Assembly: GCA_946406115.1 (NCBI GenBank)
Contig: OX291549.1
Span: forward strand, 18,871,901 to 18,935,900
Origin: Apoda limacodes
Taxonomy: Eukaryota; Arthropoda; Insecta; Lepidoptera; Limacodidae
Reading direction: 5' to 3'
Length of the DNA stretch: 64,000 nt
The notes beneath the pieces were generated by a model. That model worked only from the letters and a program-made list of their open reading frames with translations, was not told where the DNA came from and did not search any database. Numbering within the stretch: the stretch's first letter is position 1; every line of letters starts with the position of its first letter. Below, in pieces: positions 42,803-55,559 of this stretch. The translations under genes and the position numbers were made by a program.

Positions 42803-42835
42803 TTATATAGAGGCCTCAGCTTTCACGTGACGTAA
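42803..42835 (-). promoter_or_regulatory. TATA box with E-box/CRE-like site upstream of the IP3 3-kinase
   Basis: On the minus strand the order is TTACGTCACGTGA, then 'aagctgaggcctc', then TATATAA (complement of 42803-42809), about 137 bp before the ATG. CACGTG (42824-42829) is an E-box and overlaps TGACGTAA (42828-42835), a CRE-like site. A start some 25-30 bp below the TATA box would give a leader of about 110 nt. The GC-rich flank 42640-42900 is set off from the AT-rich surroundings, as expected of a promoter. Confidence 0.65.
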
Positions 42836-42899
42836 GCGACGCTGCTTGTTCCCTCACTCGCCGCGCCAGTTTATCCACTACGTGTTTGTCTGGCTGGCG

Positions 42900-44040
42900 C
42901 CTCGCGTTTCACACAAGTTAAGTTGCAGACCCTACGTACGATGCGAAACATGCATTGTCTGGTTTAATAATTGATGTATTTTGTTTCATCGAGCAGATTC
43001 AGTTAAACCCGTTTGTTTTTAGAATTGTGTTAACCAGGTAAATATTCATAATTTAACTCATTGAGTTACTGAGCTTGCTAGCAAAATACCTATATGCTCC
43101 ATAGATAGGAAAATCAAAGTGGCAAATTTGATTTTCTTTTTAGCCTAATAGTAGGTACTTACCTATATACCTAGTCCCTAGTGCTGATGTTATTTAATTT
43201 GTGGTTTGTGTATAATTTTAGTATATTTAAAATTATTAGGGCAAAAAATAGACAAAGTTTTGAAGTTAAAATTTATGACAATAATAAAATAAAAAAAAAA
43301 TCTAATTAGGTACTTATTATTTAATTAGTTACTTAAATGTTATTCATACCTATATTCTTTATGGCGAATCACGTTACACGCATAAACGCAGTCCTACTTA
43401 TTTTTAACGCGTAAAATAAAAATATTATGATTGCGTGAAAAAATGTTTGACAGTTTATATTATTATTTAATGCTGAACAGGGATTAAAAAAAATATTTTA
43501 TTATTAACAAAGTTTGGTTTCAATAAAATTGTTATAATTTTATTAGGTCATAAGGGCTTGTACGCTCCTTAGAAAAAAATAAATATATAAATATTTAAAA
43601 TTTTATACATTCACCAAAGTTATAGTTATAACCACACATATAAGGTTTTAATTTGTTAGGTAGTGATACATAAATATTTTTATTCTATGGCTACCTACAT
43701 GCCATATATAGATATAATGAAATACCTACCTAACTAATGATCTACTTTTTAGAAAAAAATGCATTCAGAGCACAGTGATACGAATGGCAAAAGCAGGTAG
43801 TAAAAAGCGTTTGTGTAACAGTGTGCTTTTGCAACCCTTACAGAGGTCATAAAATTGAACGGACAATACTGAATGCATTGTTTTGCCATGTTGCAAAACA
43901 TGTTCACCCTTCCAAAATCTTAGATTAAGTTAAGTTGTAGCTGAGTTACATTGAAATACACATTCGGTCCTCAAATATTCAACTTATCTTAAACTTACAT
44001 CCTAACTTAAGCAAAAGAATAAGTAGTGATTGAAATACCG
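42900..44040. other. upstream spacer of the IP3 3-kinase, nothing recognised
   Basis: AT-rich. No gene, RNA gene or well-defined repeat seen. Confidence 0.5.
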
Positions 44041-44044
44041 GCCC

Positions 44045-44330
44045 TTGAAGTCTGTTCACGATCTTAGGGACGAACGTTTGAGCTTGGAGTGTACAAATGT
44101 ACATGAAAATTTGAATGAAAAATCATTGTACACATTACTGGCTTTTCGGTATTTAAAGAAAAAAATCGCGAGGTAACCTGAAGACACCAAAAAGACCTAT
44201 GTAGGTATGTAAAATTCACATTTGCACCAAGCCCGCGCGATGGGCTATAGGTCAAATCGCCCTGACCTAAGGTAAAGGTAGGCCGGCGCCCCAACGGAGA
44301 CGTATTAAGGCTGGCAAGGAATACTTAAAA
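44045..44330 (-). repeat. SINE/LINE tail copy ('cactggcttttcggt...taggtcaaatcgcc')
   Basis: Contains 'actggcttttcggtatttaaagaaaaaaatcgcgaggtaacc', 'gtatgtaaaattcacatttgc', 'gggctataggtcaaatcgccctgacc' and 'ggtaggccggcgccccaacgg...gacgtattaaggctgg'. The same order occurs at 46835-47000 and 62675-62850, and in the reverse direction at 56780-56930. Confidence 0.75.
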
Positions 44331-44734
44331 AAACAATAGTGATAATTAAGCGCTACAAGTTGTTCAACAACCAATAATTTTCCTTATTAAATAAAAACAG
44401 GCATACCAACCTAATGCAGGTGCATATTACAATGGATTACTTACGTCGTATTTACCTAGTTATTCTTAGGTATAATATAATACCTATCTATTTTATGTAA
44501 TAGCTATAATTTATTATTATGACACGACGTTCAATTATGACGATGATATAACAAGAAAACAATCATGTTTATTGTAGATAATACGTAAATGCATTTTGTT
44601 TAAGAACCCGCAAAATGTATCTAAGTCAGACGTAGTTACTTTACCTTTTAGATGATAAAGAGGTTTCAAATATACCTAGGTAAGAGAGAGCAACAAGTAA
44701 GTATCTAATATAAGGTATATTTTTTATACGACCA

Positions 44735-44830
44735 AATTGGCAAACAAACTTTCGGACCGCCCGATGTTAAGCAGTCACCGCAGCCTATGGATGCTTGCAA
44801 CCCCATATAATGTGTCTGTTTACATACTAA
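44735..44830 (-). repeat. dispersed repeat end (complement of 'gcggtgac..cttacatcggg')
   Basis: 'ggcaaacaaactttcggaccgcccgatgttaagcagtcaccgcagcctatggatgcttgcaaccc' is a reverse-orientation copy of the family at 14052-14180. Confidence 0.65.
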
Positions 44831-45956
44831 ACTTTAGTATAACCAAGTAATACAATAATATGTTTTTCATATCTCTAAACATCTAAAATATGAGGTTAGC
44901 AGAACCTCATATCTAACACGAAAAATAAAAAGGTTTTTTTTTTTTAGTCCAAATGTTAAATTAATTGAGGGAAATTAGTAGATTTTAGTAAATTAATTTT
45001 GTATGTTAAAAGTTTTTCGCTCATATTGAAGTATCTACTAAAAAAGTATTAAGTAGGTACTTTACTATTCAATACATGAAGTAATGAAACTAAAATGTAT
45101 AAAATCACTTTGCTCTCGAGGCCTCAGACTTCTCTCTCATCCTATTCTTTTGAAAACCCATATGTATAATGAAAATCTCGTAACGTAGAAATTCAAATGT
45201 TAACTATTTAAACTATTCAAAAATTCATAAAGTTATAAAAGCTTTCCAGGTGACTACTCTTACTCTTACTCTTACTAACTATTGGAAATATAACTATCCT
45301 AGTTGGTGCTTATTCGAAAATGTTCCTTCTTATTATATATATATAGTACTCCATTTCTATTGTCCGTGATTAAATTAAGATTCTTTTGGCTATAATTATC
45401 AAAATATAGCGCTGTTCAGCTTTTTTAATTTTAATTATGTTGAAAAAGTTTTTATGTAGAAATATTTACTATCTACATTAAGATTTTTGGATCCAAAACT
45501 GTCCTCCAAAACATTATTTAAGCTTTGCCTTTTTTACCCGATTGCCGAAAGAGGATATTGTTTTTCGAGCGTATGTACCTATGTCTATATCTTTGACACG
45601 ATCCGTGTTAAAACCTAAAACTAGAAAAACTGGCAATTTTTTTTAAGAAATACCATGTTTCAGATTACAAATTGATTTATTTATAAATGACTAGTTATTT
45701 TATGCGGCTGCGCTCCTGTTAGGTAGAAACGAAAATTACACTGCTGAGGTTTATACGAGACATTATGTTCGTTTAGCCCCAGCTGTATTAGCGAACGTGT
45801 GAAACAAACAAAGTGTCACTTTTACCTATATATTAGCAGGTAATTAGATCTTGTCTTTTGTAACTACATACTATATTGTAAACTCATGAGTCATGACGTG
45901 GGTATAGTAAGTATTGCGTCAGGGGAAGACTTGCTTCATGGTCAGTAAGGATGATG

Positions 45957-46041
45957 CCGAGAATGGCCAACCTCGTTAGCTGACGCATGCACTTATATGT
46001 TTTGTACTTAGCACTCGCAAACTTGTTGCCCATTCTCGGCC
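45957..46041. repeat. short inverted repeat, ~16-bp arms
   Basis: 'gccgagaatggccaac' and 'gttgcccattctcggcc' pair across a loop of about 52 bases. No terminator-like or tRNA-like features were seen. Confidence 0.6.
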
Positions 46042-46725
46042 GGTAAATTTTACGTAGGTACGTAATAAAAACTTGTTTGTAAAAGATGAGAGTTTAACAA
46101 TTTATGTTATAAATTTGATTCTTTAATTAAATGTATTTAGCAGGAAATAAAATGTATTTAAATACTTATTTATTTTATTATCTATATTAAATTTGTGTAG
46201 CTGATCAGTTTGTATGTTTGAACGTTCAGGGACTACCGTCTGATTAGATAGCCCGTTTATTTAGGAGAGTTATATCTTAGGCTAAAGATACATAACTTAA
46301 CGTAACCAGTTTAATATCTACCACATATAATATCCTTCTTATACGGTAATATAATGTAAAAAAGTATAGTTTTATTTTTACGTATGTATATATTCCCGCT
46401 TTTCTACTACATAAATTTTATCAGGATAACGATTTTTTCTCGTGCGAAAGCTTATACTTAGAAAAATCATCGTATTCGTAATTCGAATAACAATCTACGT
46501 AATGAACATCTTTATAATTATTTATTTAATTTGATTTAATAATTACCTTTTTATTGATAAGATAAATCAAAGTTTCAAACAATAATCAGCGACCTTCGTT
46601 CGTTAGGTAGCTGGAAATCGAGATTTAGGGACATTTAAAGCACAGCTTGGGTTGGCCTCCAACCAAGAGGGCCAACGAACTCTCATAACTAACATTGGCG
46701 TGTGTGGGCATGGTAAAAACAGAAT

Positions 46726-47010
46726 GTCGGTGATGGTCCAGTGGTTTCAATGCCTGCCTCGCGGTTCAGCGCAGGTACAAGCCCGGCCTTTACCAATGAT
46801 TCTTTTTCTTAATTTCTCGATTTCATGATTTTATTCACACCACCGGCTTTTCGATGTAGGAAAACATCGCGAGGAAAGGTTCCAAAAAGTCAAAAAGACG
46901 TAAGTATGTGAAGTCTACAATTACAATGGCCCAAATCGTCACCGCCGCAGTTGAGTGTAGGCCGTGCACCAATAGTAGGGACCATTGAAGGCTGGTAATG
47001 AAGAATAGAA
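46726..47010 (+). repeat. tRNA-headed SINE with full body
   Basis: The head 'gatggtccagtggtttcaatgcctgcctcgcggttcagcgcaggtacaagcccggc' has A-box-like 'TGGTCCAGTGG' and a weak B-box. The body includes 'caccggcttttcgatgtaggaaaacatcgcgaggaaagg' and 'gtgtaggccgtgcaccaatagtagggacc', shared with 44045-44330 and 62665-62850. Confidence 0.75.
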
Positions 47011-49895
47011 GTTCGTGTATATAGTAGTGCATTAAGACATGATAAAGTAGTGGAAAATATAAGTTGTTGAAAAAAAATTCAAGGAGCTTCAAACGTGATA
47101 TAAACATAAAAGTCGAGACTGAGGGATGTATAAAACGCAGCGACTCGACCTCAAGTAGCAATAGCGTAGGCAATTGTTTCTTAGGTGGTAAGGAAGGATA
47201 CGTAAAATCGTGATTAGCGCTGCACTTCGAATGAGAGATCCAATTTGTGAAGGAGAAAAGCTTTAAAAGTGGTATAAGTTAAAAGTAAGGCCCCAACTTC
47301 TTTAAATGTTTAAAGATAGTTTAGTACAAGTACATACCATTTAAGTTTTAAACCTACTTAAAAAAGAAGGTGTTTCTTAATTTGTTATTTGTTATGAAGG
47401 TAAATAATACATTTGACTTTGTTCTACATAATTACCTACATAAATTATGTAGATATTGCCCGCCCTACATACAATACAGAACATTGGTCCATTGGTAGAA
47501 ATTTCTGCATTGGACTTATAAGTGGCGCTAGTGAGGTATTATAACAACAATTAGTTGGTTTAATCTACGGAAAGCGTTAATTTTAATGTCTGCCAATAAT
47601 TGAGAAAAAAAAACTGTCATACTTTGAAAGTAGAGCATACATTGTCATTAAGAATAGATAAAGAGCGGGTTGAAAGTGATATAGGTACGTGTCTCTCCTA
47701 TGGCCGAAAAGTAATTGAAATAAAAAGTAGTTTATAGGGCTACAGCAGAAACCGGACAGACACACTTCGATTAATATTCTTATATTAATAATAAACTATT
47801 TAAATATTTATGTTTGTGATATTACTTCACTGAAAAGCTACGTCAAAACTAATTAGAATGTTAGAAATAATCTACAATACTCAGTTATTTGTTGATTATA
47901 GTTAATACATTTTATCAACTACAACTTATCTACGTAGGTACCTACCACCTACTTTCTTACAATAAACTCATCACAATTAACATATAACCTATACTGTGAC
48001 AAAGCATTAAAATTTTATGAAATTTTCATACCTACCTATCAGACGTTTGACAGGGATTTTGCTAGATATACCAGCAAAAAACAGAATTTTAATATCAGCA
48101 TAATCCCACGTGGCGGTGATATAACTTGTAATGTGAATTTCATGAATTGTATACGTCATGTGCTGTAACAATATTGTATAATTCTTGTGGTTCATGACAT
48201 TGTTCTAGGGTTCACCTTGCGTGAACGACATTGTGACCCCATGGCAAAAAAAAATTACAGATATATAACCAGCGATTGCTTTATCTAAAAATAAAATGGG
48301 TACTAACCTATGAATTTATATAGGACAAGTGTATAGTTATCAACGAAGTGTAGGTACCTAGGTACTTAGGTAGACAGATGCCCGTCAACTTTCATGTATA
48401 TATTAAATGATTACTGTTACTGTTGGAAACAATAGGTAGATCATTTATTATTAGTCAGCCGTATGATATAAATAATTAGTTTAAAAATAATCTTATGTTT
48501 ATGTTAAGTTTACTCAACTATCTACATATCTGAATTGTCTTAAAGTGTGTTCTTTTCAAATTAGGTACCTATTTTTTACATGAGTGGATGCTTTATGATT
48601 CGATCGATGAGTTTTAAAAATTCTGGTACTTTTCCCCTACATGAAATATTTATTTTTATGTATTATTAATCGGCTTGACACAACACATGTCAAGGAATCT
48701 TCGAGAGCTTTCAATGTTTTACCACAGAGTACATTAAAACAATCTTCAACTCCCAAGACTTTCCCAAAACATTTACAATTGCATAACTTATATTTAACGC
48801 GGCTCGTGTTACATAACTTGTGCACTTGGTGAAGCACTTAGCTTTGATTTATTGAATTTACTTTATTCTCGACTCATTGCTTAAACAATACGAACCTTTT
48901 ATTTGCCTATATTGATTTTGTTTTGTTTCGAATGTTTAAAAGCGAACATTTTCAGATAGCCCTCTCTCCTGTGTAGTAAGATGATGTCTGTAACATATGC
49001 TTTTTGCAAGCTGTAAATAAAATTAAAAATATTAACGGAATTCTTATATTGGTGACCAAAGTTTTTATAATTTTGCGTTGCTTTGAAGCAGAAGCTGTGT
49101 GCAAAATATATATTTATTAAATTTTATTCAACTTATACTATTTCTAATTTATTAGTAAATACGTAATTAAATTAAAATTTAAAGGTTAAAAATATTTACC
49201 TTTAAATAATAACCATAAACATAAAACTAACCACAAAAGAAAAGGAAACTTGTCAAATGGAATAAGTAGATACCTATAACACAACGGTACAAAAAATATG
49301 TGGTTTAAGACCAGAAACTGAGTTTACAGACCGGTTGTGTGAGTTGATGAACTTAAAATGGAGACATCTAAAGGTTATTAAAGCAAAACAATAGTTAAAA
49401 AAAGAATAGCCTATTTTATGTGCACTTTTTGAAACTACTTTGGAAAATTAAAAATCCAAAACTAGTGGCGCCAAATCTGACCAAATGCGAGTTGATTTAT
49501 GCTTAAGTTCCACATATCCCTACTCATGCATATTCCGTAGATACAAGATTTATGGGTAGGAGAAAATCACTAATTTCTTGAAAATTGTTATTGCATGTTC
49601 TTCGCTCTGTTTTTTCTTAATTAGAAATGGCGTGTAAAACATGTTAGCTATCAACCTGAAAAAACACAGCTCTGTGTGCTCAAATGATTAAAAACAATCG
49701 AAACGTGTAATTTAAAACAAATCAACAAGTTATTTTCTACAAAATGTTTTTAGAAGCAAAGCATTAAGTACCTACGACATTAAATTCCATGTTCACAAAA
49801 AGTTAAATTTATTGTTGTTTTCATATTTTAAAGTTGTATTTGTATGCCTACATAGCATTTTTTATTGATAAGCGGGTCAAACTTTAAATATTTTT
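47010..49895. other. AT-rich spacer, no gene seen
   Basis: Only short frames without motifs. I found no exon-like segment flanked by plausible splice sites and no repeat longer than simple AT tracts. Confidence 0.5.
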
Positions 49896-49899
49896 GGTT

Positions 49900-50060
49900 T
49901 ATCATAATACTGGTTTTTCCGGAATAAAAAGTAGCCTATCTCCTTCTAAGTCTCTTCAACTACCTCTTTGCCGAATTCCAGTTGACTTGAATGCTCCATT
50001 GCGACGTAAAAGAACAAACCAACAAACTCACTTTTATGTTTAAAATATTAGTGTGGATTG
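49900..50060 (+). repeat. dispersed repeat copy, right half
   Basis: 'tttttccggaataaaaagtagcctatctcc', 'gccgaattccagttgactt', 'gcgacgtaaaagaacaaaccaacaaactcacttttatgtttaaaatattagtgtggat'. It is a copy of the 40141 family without its head. Confidence 0.65.
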
Positions 50061-50962
50061 GCAATTTGCGGCTCAACGTTTATATATAGCGTTTCTTTTC
50101 TAGGTCTATAAAAAGACCTTAGCTAACCGTGCAAATTAGCGATAATGTAGATTTTTAATAGCCGGTTTCACACCCTTTTAAGAGGCAGTGGTACTTGACA
50201 GCTATAATTAGACTCTATAGACAACGTCGACGCGATGTCGGTAAGTAAGTGTGCGCGCTGACGTTTACATTGAAAAATCAAAATTAAATTAACAGCTTTT
50301 GTTATAGATCAGTGCTATCAAAAGATGTTTTTTAAATAACTATCACGACCATCTTTTACTAAAGTTATAAGGTATAAGCACGTTAAATAAACTTTGAAGA
50401 AAAATCGTATAAAACACAAAATGTACCTTCTCCAAAAGTTAAAAACATTTTGAAGGTAACAAAGCTAAGTAAGCAGTAACAATATTTGAAGAACTCTATA
50501 GGTACTCTACTCTATAAGTACTTTTAATTATTATTTTTATATAATATTAATTAAATTATGTATTATTTTTAATTTCATCTACTACGTATAACTAATTAAA
50601 CTATTAATTAGGCTATGAATATTTTTCTATAAGAAGGAAATTTTTGGTTTACTTTTTTCTATGAAATGTGTAGGTAATTAAGTTTTTATCTTTTTAAAGA
50701 CAGTGGATAGTGTCGAAACCTAACTGAATAGTCGGTTAAGAAATAAAATTAAAATACAAATAAATAAAATATAAAAATTGAAAAAGAAGGTTGCTTTTTG
50801 ATAACTGTTTCGAGAACACTCTTCGAGAGCATTGGAATTCGAGAGAAGTAAGAATGCAAGTAAGTCTTACCTCTCGTGACTCGTGAGAGTACGTGCCTAC
50901 ATTTTTTCTTTGCATTCTAGTGTCTGGCCTACTCGAGACTATTCCCACTAAGCTCCCAGTAT

Positions 50963-52415
50963 TTAGTCCATTGAAATGTTAAAATTTTAGGACCGAATAT
51001 TGCATTTGTTAGAGGACACAATTTTATATTTGGGGGTCAATAGAAGCGTAACCTCAAGTTTGAGGGATCGCCACCCTTGTCATCCGGCCACCATCTTGGA
51101 ACACCATCCTAACTCTTTTCCCCGCCACCTATGAGGTAGAGTCTGTAGGCGCGTTTTTTTTTTACGTGGGCCCAGTAGGCCTTCTCCTCGGACATCTTAC
51201 TTATTAGGTAATCCTCGACATCATAATATTTTCAATCACTTATTAGCTAGCTATTCAAATCTACTTTTCTTCGATGGTCCAGGCTGTGAAAGTTCGAGGA
51301 ATGACAGGAGTTAAAATTGGAGTCATAGTTGAAAGTTCATCTTCGAATTCTTTTTCTTCTATTAACTTTGACACTTCCATAAGTTTGCTGCATGTTTCGC
51401 CAGAACAATGGAGGCATACTGTAGAGCATTTCAGGCCTGCTTTTCTGCAGCCACACATGCTTCCACAGTTTCCTTTGCATCTGCAGAAAATTAATTTCAT
51501 AAGATCGGGGGGTGCTGGAGACTTGGAAGCTTGTATTGTTATCCAAATGTTTGCATGCTTTTTCCAGCTCCAATATTCAGGATTTTGATATCTTCCTAGC
51601 CACGACTGGACCTAGTGTCTGTGAATTTTTAGCCACTGTCTTGGCAAATCGTTTGTATCGCAAGCCGTCTAGTGAGTCGTCTTTATTACAGCCGTATAGC
51701 TATGAAAAAACGTTCGCCAACAAGAGTGAGCAGAGATGGATCGACTTTCTCACTCAGGAATAGCGCGGTACCACCAGCTAATTCAGGATGTTTAAGATTT
51801 AGGAATCTTCAAGAGTTAGGACTGAAAAAGTAAAGTTGTACAAATTTAACAAAAAAAATTTTAAGAATATATTTACAATAAAAAAAAATTCAAAAATAAG
51901 TTAAACATTTCGTTGTGACCGGATTCTCATGAGCATTGACGAACCCGGTCAACTTTGGAGCGCTGTAACAGCGTTTTAAATCAATGGAATTAACAAAAAT
52001 AACCGGGAAAAATTTTCCTCAAAAGATCATCTACAAGATTGGTCTGAGGTAATTTTTTTGTAAAATGTATAAAAAAAAGTTATAGAGCAAAAAAGGGTAA
52101 AATTTTTTATAAAAATTAATTAATTTTCTTCTTATAAATTCTTTAATTTTTAATTTAGGGCAAAAAGTTATTGAACATATTTGTAGGCAAAACAATTTGC
52201 TACAAATTATGTCTTTACGAATTTTTTGTAAGACGCATAGTTTCCGAGATATCGCGAAAAAAGTGTTTTCACCCTTTTTTCCAAGATGGTGGCCGGATGA
52301 CAAGGGATGGCAAGCAAACTTGAGGTAAAGCTTCTATAGACCCCCACACACGTCCCAAAAATAAAATTGCGTCCTCTAACAAATGCAATGCTCATGTAAC
52401 ATTTCAATGGACTAA
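50963..52415. mobile_element. 1.45-kb element with ~140-bp terminal inverted repeats
   Basis: The left end 50963-51102 and right end 52281-52415 are inverted copies. They begin TTAGTCCATTGAAATGTTA, then share '(g)cattgcatttgttagaggac(a/g)caattttat(a/t)tttggg', 'gggggtc(a/t)atagaagc', 'acctcaagttt' and 'ccttgtcatccggccaccat'. The inside holds a minus-strand cysteine-rich coding remnant (51261-51600). The long TIRs mark a DNA transposon that moved as a unit. The target-site duplication is not clear (TTA or TA possible), so the superfamily is open. Confidence 0.85.
51261..51600 (-). pseudogene. cysteine-rich (CXC/tesmin-like) C-terminal fragment inside the long-TIR element
   Basis: The minus frame reads 'QNPEYWSWKKHANIWITI', then 'PAPPDLMKLIFCRCKGNCGS', then 'MCGCRKAGLKCSTVCLHCSG' and 'ETCSK'. 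Eight or more cysteines with CxC...C...CxC..GLxC...C..C....C spacing resemble a CXC/tesmin-type zinc-binding module. Such modules also occur as tails of proteins encoded by arthropod mobile elements, preceded by a W-x-W and 'PAPxxLLKLI' stretch as here. Upstream in this frame a stop (TAG) appears at once, and a neighbouring frame looks coding (frameshift), so only the C-terminal end remains. Its function is not known. It could be part of the transposase or an accessory protein. Confidence 0.65.
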
Positions 52416-52474
52416 TTGTGTGGTTTCAAATACGGTGTTTCTTTTTTGACATTCACGGTTAACACGATCTAATA

Positions 52475-52605
52475 CAGTACAACAAACTTTTCTGTCCCTC
52501 TGACTTTCGGTGTCGGTTATTGTGTCGCTGTAAGTTCTCGCCATTTTAATATGGCGACTGTAGTTTATATTTATGGCCATTGGGTCAGAAAAGTTTGTTG
52601 CACAT
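52475..52605. repeat. ~130-bp hairpin repeat
   Basis: 'gtacaacaaacttttctgtccc' at 52477 and 'gggtcagaaaagtttgttgcac' ending at 52602 are inverted. An 18-bp palindrome 'cgccattttaatatggcg' lies between. It looks like a tiny MITE next to the long-TIR element. Confidence 0.65.
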
Positions 52606-52899
52606 TACCTACTTATTTTTCTGTAATTTTAACGAGGTTAGTTCAGAGGACAATATTTTTCTATATTTAGATTTTTTTATGTATTGTCAATGATTCCAAT
52701 TAAGCTCAGAAGCGGTGGAGAGGCACCGCTCACCATCGGCACGGATTTCATCCTCACACCTTAGAACCTAAATAGTCACGAACGGTGCATTTTCAGAGTT
52801 TAGGATCTGGAATGCGCCCCGTACCTAAGGTTTTGAATTTAGAGACAGACTACAGCAGGTATGGGCTTTTTCAAGAATGGATTAATTCGATTTTAGATA

Positions 52900-53030
52900 A
52901 GAGATTAAAGGGAACGGCTACACTAGTAGCACCCCTTGTGTAAGCGTCTATATAGGCTACGGGGATCGCTTAGCATCAGGTGGACCGTAAGCTTGTTTGT
53001 AGCTTTGATGGTATAAAAAAATTAGACAGA
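52900..53030 (+). repeat. dispersed repeat end ('ggggatcgcttagcatcaggtgg')
   Basis: 'acactagtagcaccccttgtgtaagcgtctatataggctacggggatcgcttagcatcaggtggaccgtaagcttgtttgtagc..tgatggtataaaaaaatt' is collinear with 14052-14180. Confidence 0.7.
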
Positions 53031-53309
53031 TTGCAGATTATTTTGGTAACAAAAAGACAATATTTTTTATTTTTTGGTCGGGTAAGGACACCTTGTCTAG
53101 CTCCCCTGATTAATTCGCGAACTCAAAGTACCTACTGAACTAAGAGCTAGGTCAGGTCAGGGTTACGGCGCGCTGCAACGGCTGCACCAGCTATTTGCAC
53201 TCTTTGCAGTGTATAATGCATAGACGACGTGTCTCAAGGCCGTGGGGTGCATATATCATTTTTCCTTACTCTGTTTAACCTACATTAAACAACAAAATCC
53301 GTTTTTTTT

Positions 53310-55010
53310 TGCTAGCATGTTAGGGTTCCGTAACCAAATGACAAAAAAAAACCGGCCAGGTGCAAGTCTGGCTTGCGCATCGAGGGTTCTCCTATATACA
53401 TATACAATAGATCAACAGATAAATGAAACATATAAAAAATTATATCCCTTAAGATTAAGTTAAGATTTAATATGTGTTCACAATGTAAACAATGTACACC
53501 TACATTCAGCACAACGTTGTCAAGCTATAAACCATATCTTGGCTGTTTTAGGATATAAAAGGAACTAATCGTAGGTATGGCTGTTTAAAGGAATTAAAGG
53601 AGCTGAATAGTAGAGTTTAAAAGCTGTGTAATAGCTTTCTAAGTCCTAAGTCAAGTCAAGGTTAGGGCTGGTCAATTTAGGGCCTAATTTAGAATTATAA
53701 GGTCTGTGTCACCTCAAGTTTATCATTCTTCTGTAGTCCGGCGACTCTACTACCCTGTTGTAATACTTGGGTAGTCCTTACATTATGGGATCTCAAGGTT
53801 TATGATCAGTTTTTGGATTTTTTCCTATATTTGTGATGTACCATCTTGCTTCTTGCCAAATTTCATGATTCTAGGTCAACGAGAAATACCCGTTGCTATT
53901 TAAATAGGAAATAGGTTTTGATTTATTTGTATCACAATATGCGTCAAAAATGACGGTATTTTGGGCATATTTTTTTATTGCATAGACTTAGAAGCTTAAT
54001 TTTTTTTACAACTTTAAGTGACCGGAGACATTCGTATTTGATATTAATTTCAATTTGATCCCTTCACGCGTTCCTGACAAAAAGGGTCTTGACAGACGGA
54101 CAGCAAATTGATCGTATAAGGGATTCTTTTTTTCCTTTCGAGGTGCAGAACCCTAAAAACGGCACCATGTTAGTTTGTCACGTCTTATAATTCTTCAATA
54201 TTTTCGTGTGGCAAATCCAGGGTTAATTTGGTACATTATATTTGATAATTCATATATACCTATTACTAATTACTGAATGGGGAGGAAGGGGGGTCAAAAT
54301 TCCAATCCCACCCGTGGATCCGCTACTGCAGGCGTCCTATATTAACTGTTATTTTTAAAAAAAAAACATAAAAATTAAGAGTTGTAGTCCATAATAAAGA
54401 GAAAAGGAACAAGAAATGCATGAGAGAAAAAAACGCATTCAATAGTTCCAACTAAAACGAATGTTGCTTTTCAGTTGCTTAATTGGACATTAAATGAGTT
54501 GAGATAATATCAATGAAGACTTTCTTTATTAACAGTTTGTACCATAGACACCAATAAATACGGATCATTAAGAGTATGAACCAATAAAAAAAACCGTTTG
54601 ATTTCTTAGTACCTAAATGCCTTTTTTAATGCTAAATAAACATCCGGTTGTTAAAGATCCACATTTTTTTTGTTATTAATCTTAAAAAAAAAGGTGTTTG
54701 ACTAGAAATTAAGTTTCACATAATTATAATCTGTTACTATTACAAGAACAGGCCAAGTGCTCGTCGCATACCAACGCAAAATTTAAGGTTCCGTAGAATG
54801 ACAACTTTCTCAATTATCTGGAAAACTTGACAACCGATTTTGTTTAATATAACTATCGTTGACAGTGATTGGAAATTACTAGTATCATTATAACTTTGGA
54901 TGTTAATTAGTCGCAAAAAAGTTGCCAAAAAATCTCCTATCCATTTTTGAAGACCTTGCACGAAAAAGAAATATCCTTCAGTTCAATGTAAGAAGAATTT
55001 TTTATTAGAA
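53310..55010. repeat. scattered fragments of the 'agggttccgta' family in AT-rich DNA
   Basis: 53320-53390 ('gttagggttccgtaaccaaa...ccggccaggtgcaagtctggcttgcgc'), 54055-54160 ('cttgacagacggacagc...gaggtgcagaaccctaaaaa') and 54750-54800 ('aggccaagtgctcgtcgca...aaggttccgtagaa') each match part of 62875-63295. No gene was seen in this stretch or up to 55555. Confidence 0.6.
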
Positions 55011-55559
55011 TTATTTTTTCAATTTCATTTCAAATTGTATGGCGTTTCACAATGTGCTGCTACAGAATCTTAAAAAAGTTGATTAAGCAACTACAAAAAA
55101 AAAAATAACCTATTAAGATGTAGACATACCTAAGTGAACAACATATATGATTAATTTTTTTTTACACAACATTCCTTACATTAAACACATGTAATTATAA
55201 ACATTTATTTACTTAAAACGCGTTATTATACCATAATATGTCGCTATTCGTCACAAGCTCAAAAAGCATATTCATTCATAAATTCCCAATGAATGATTAA
55301 ATAACCAGATTTTTGATTAAGTGTCATTAATTTAATACAAAACTTCGGTTAATTCATAATTTACTTGTATTTTATATGGCTTTTGCGTCTATGGAACGTG
55401 ATGTATTGAGTAGTTTATGAAAATAAATGAAATTATCTAAAATTTGAAAAAAAAACCCGCTCTTATAAATTAATTGATTAAATGAATGATAGTAGCCTAA
55501 AATCCCTCACCAATTTACTCTCATTTCTCTGTCCACACACACATAAAAGCGAGCCCTCC

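Noticed and set aside
50232..50246. 'gcgATGTCGGTAAGTAAG' as a possible first exon
   Set aside because: ATG with a strong donor, but no following exon, promoter or homology could be found.
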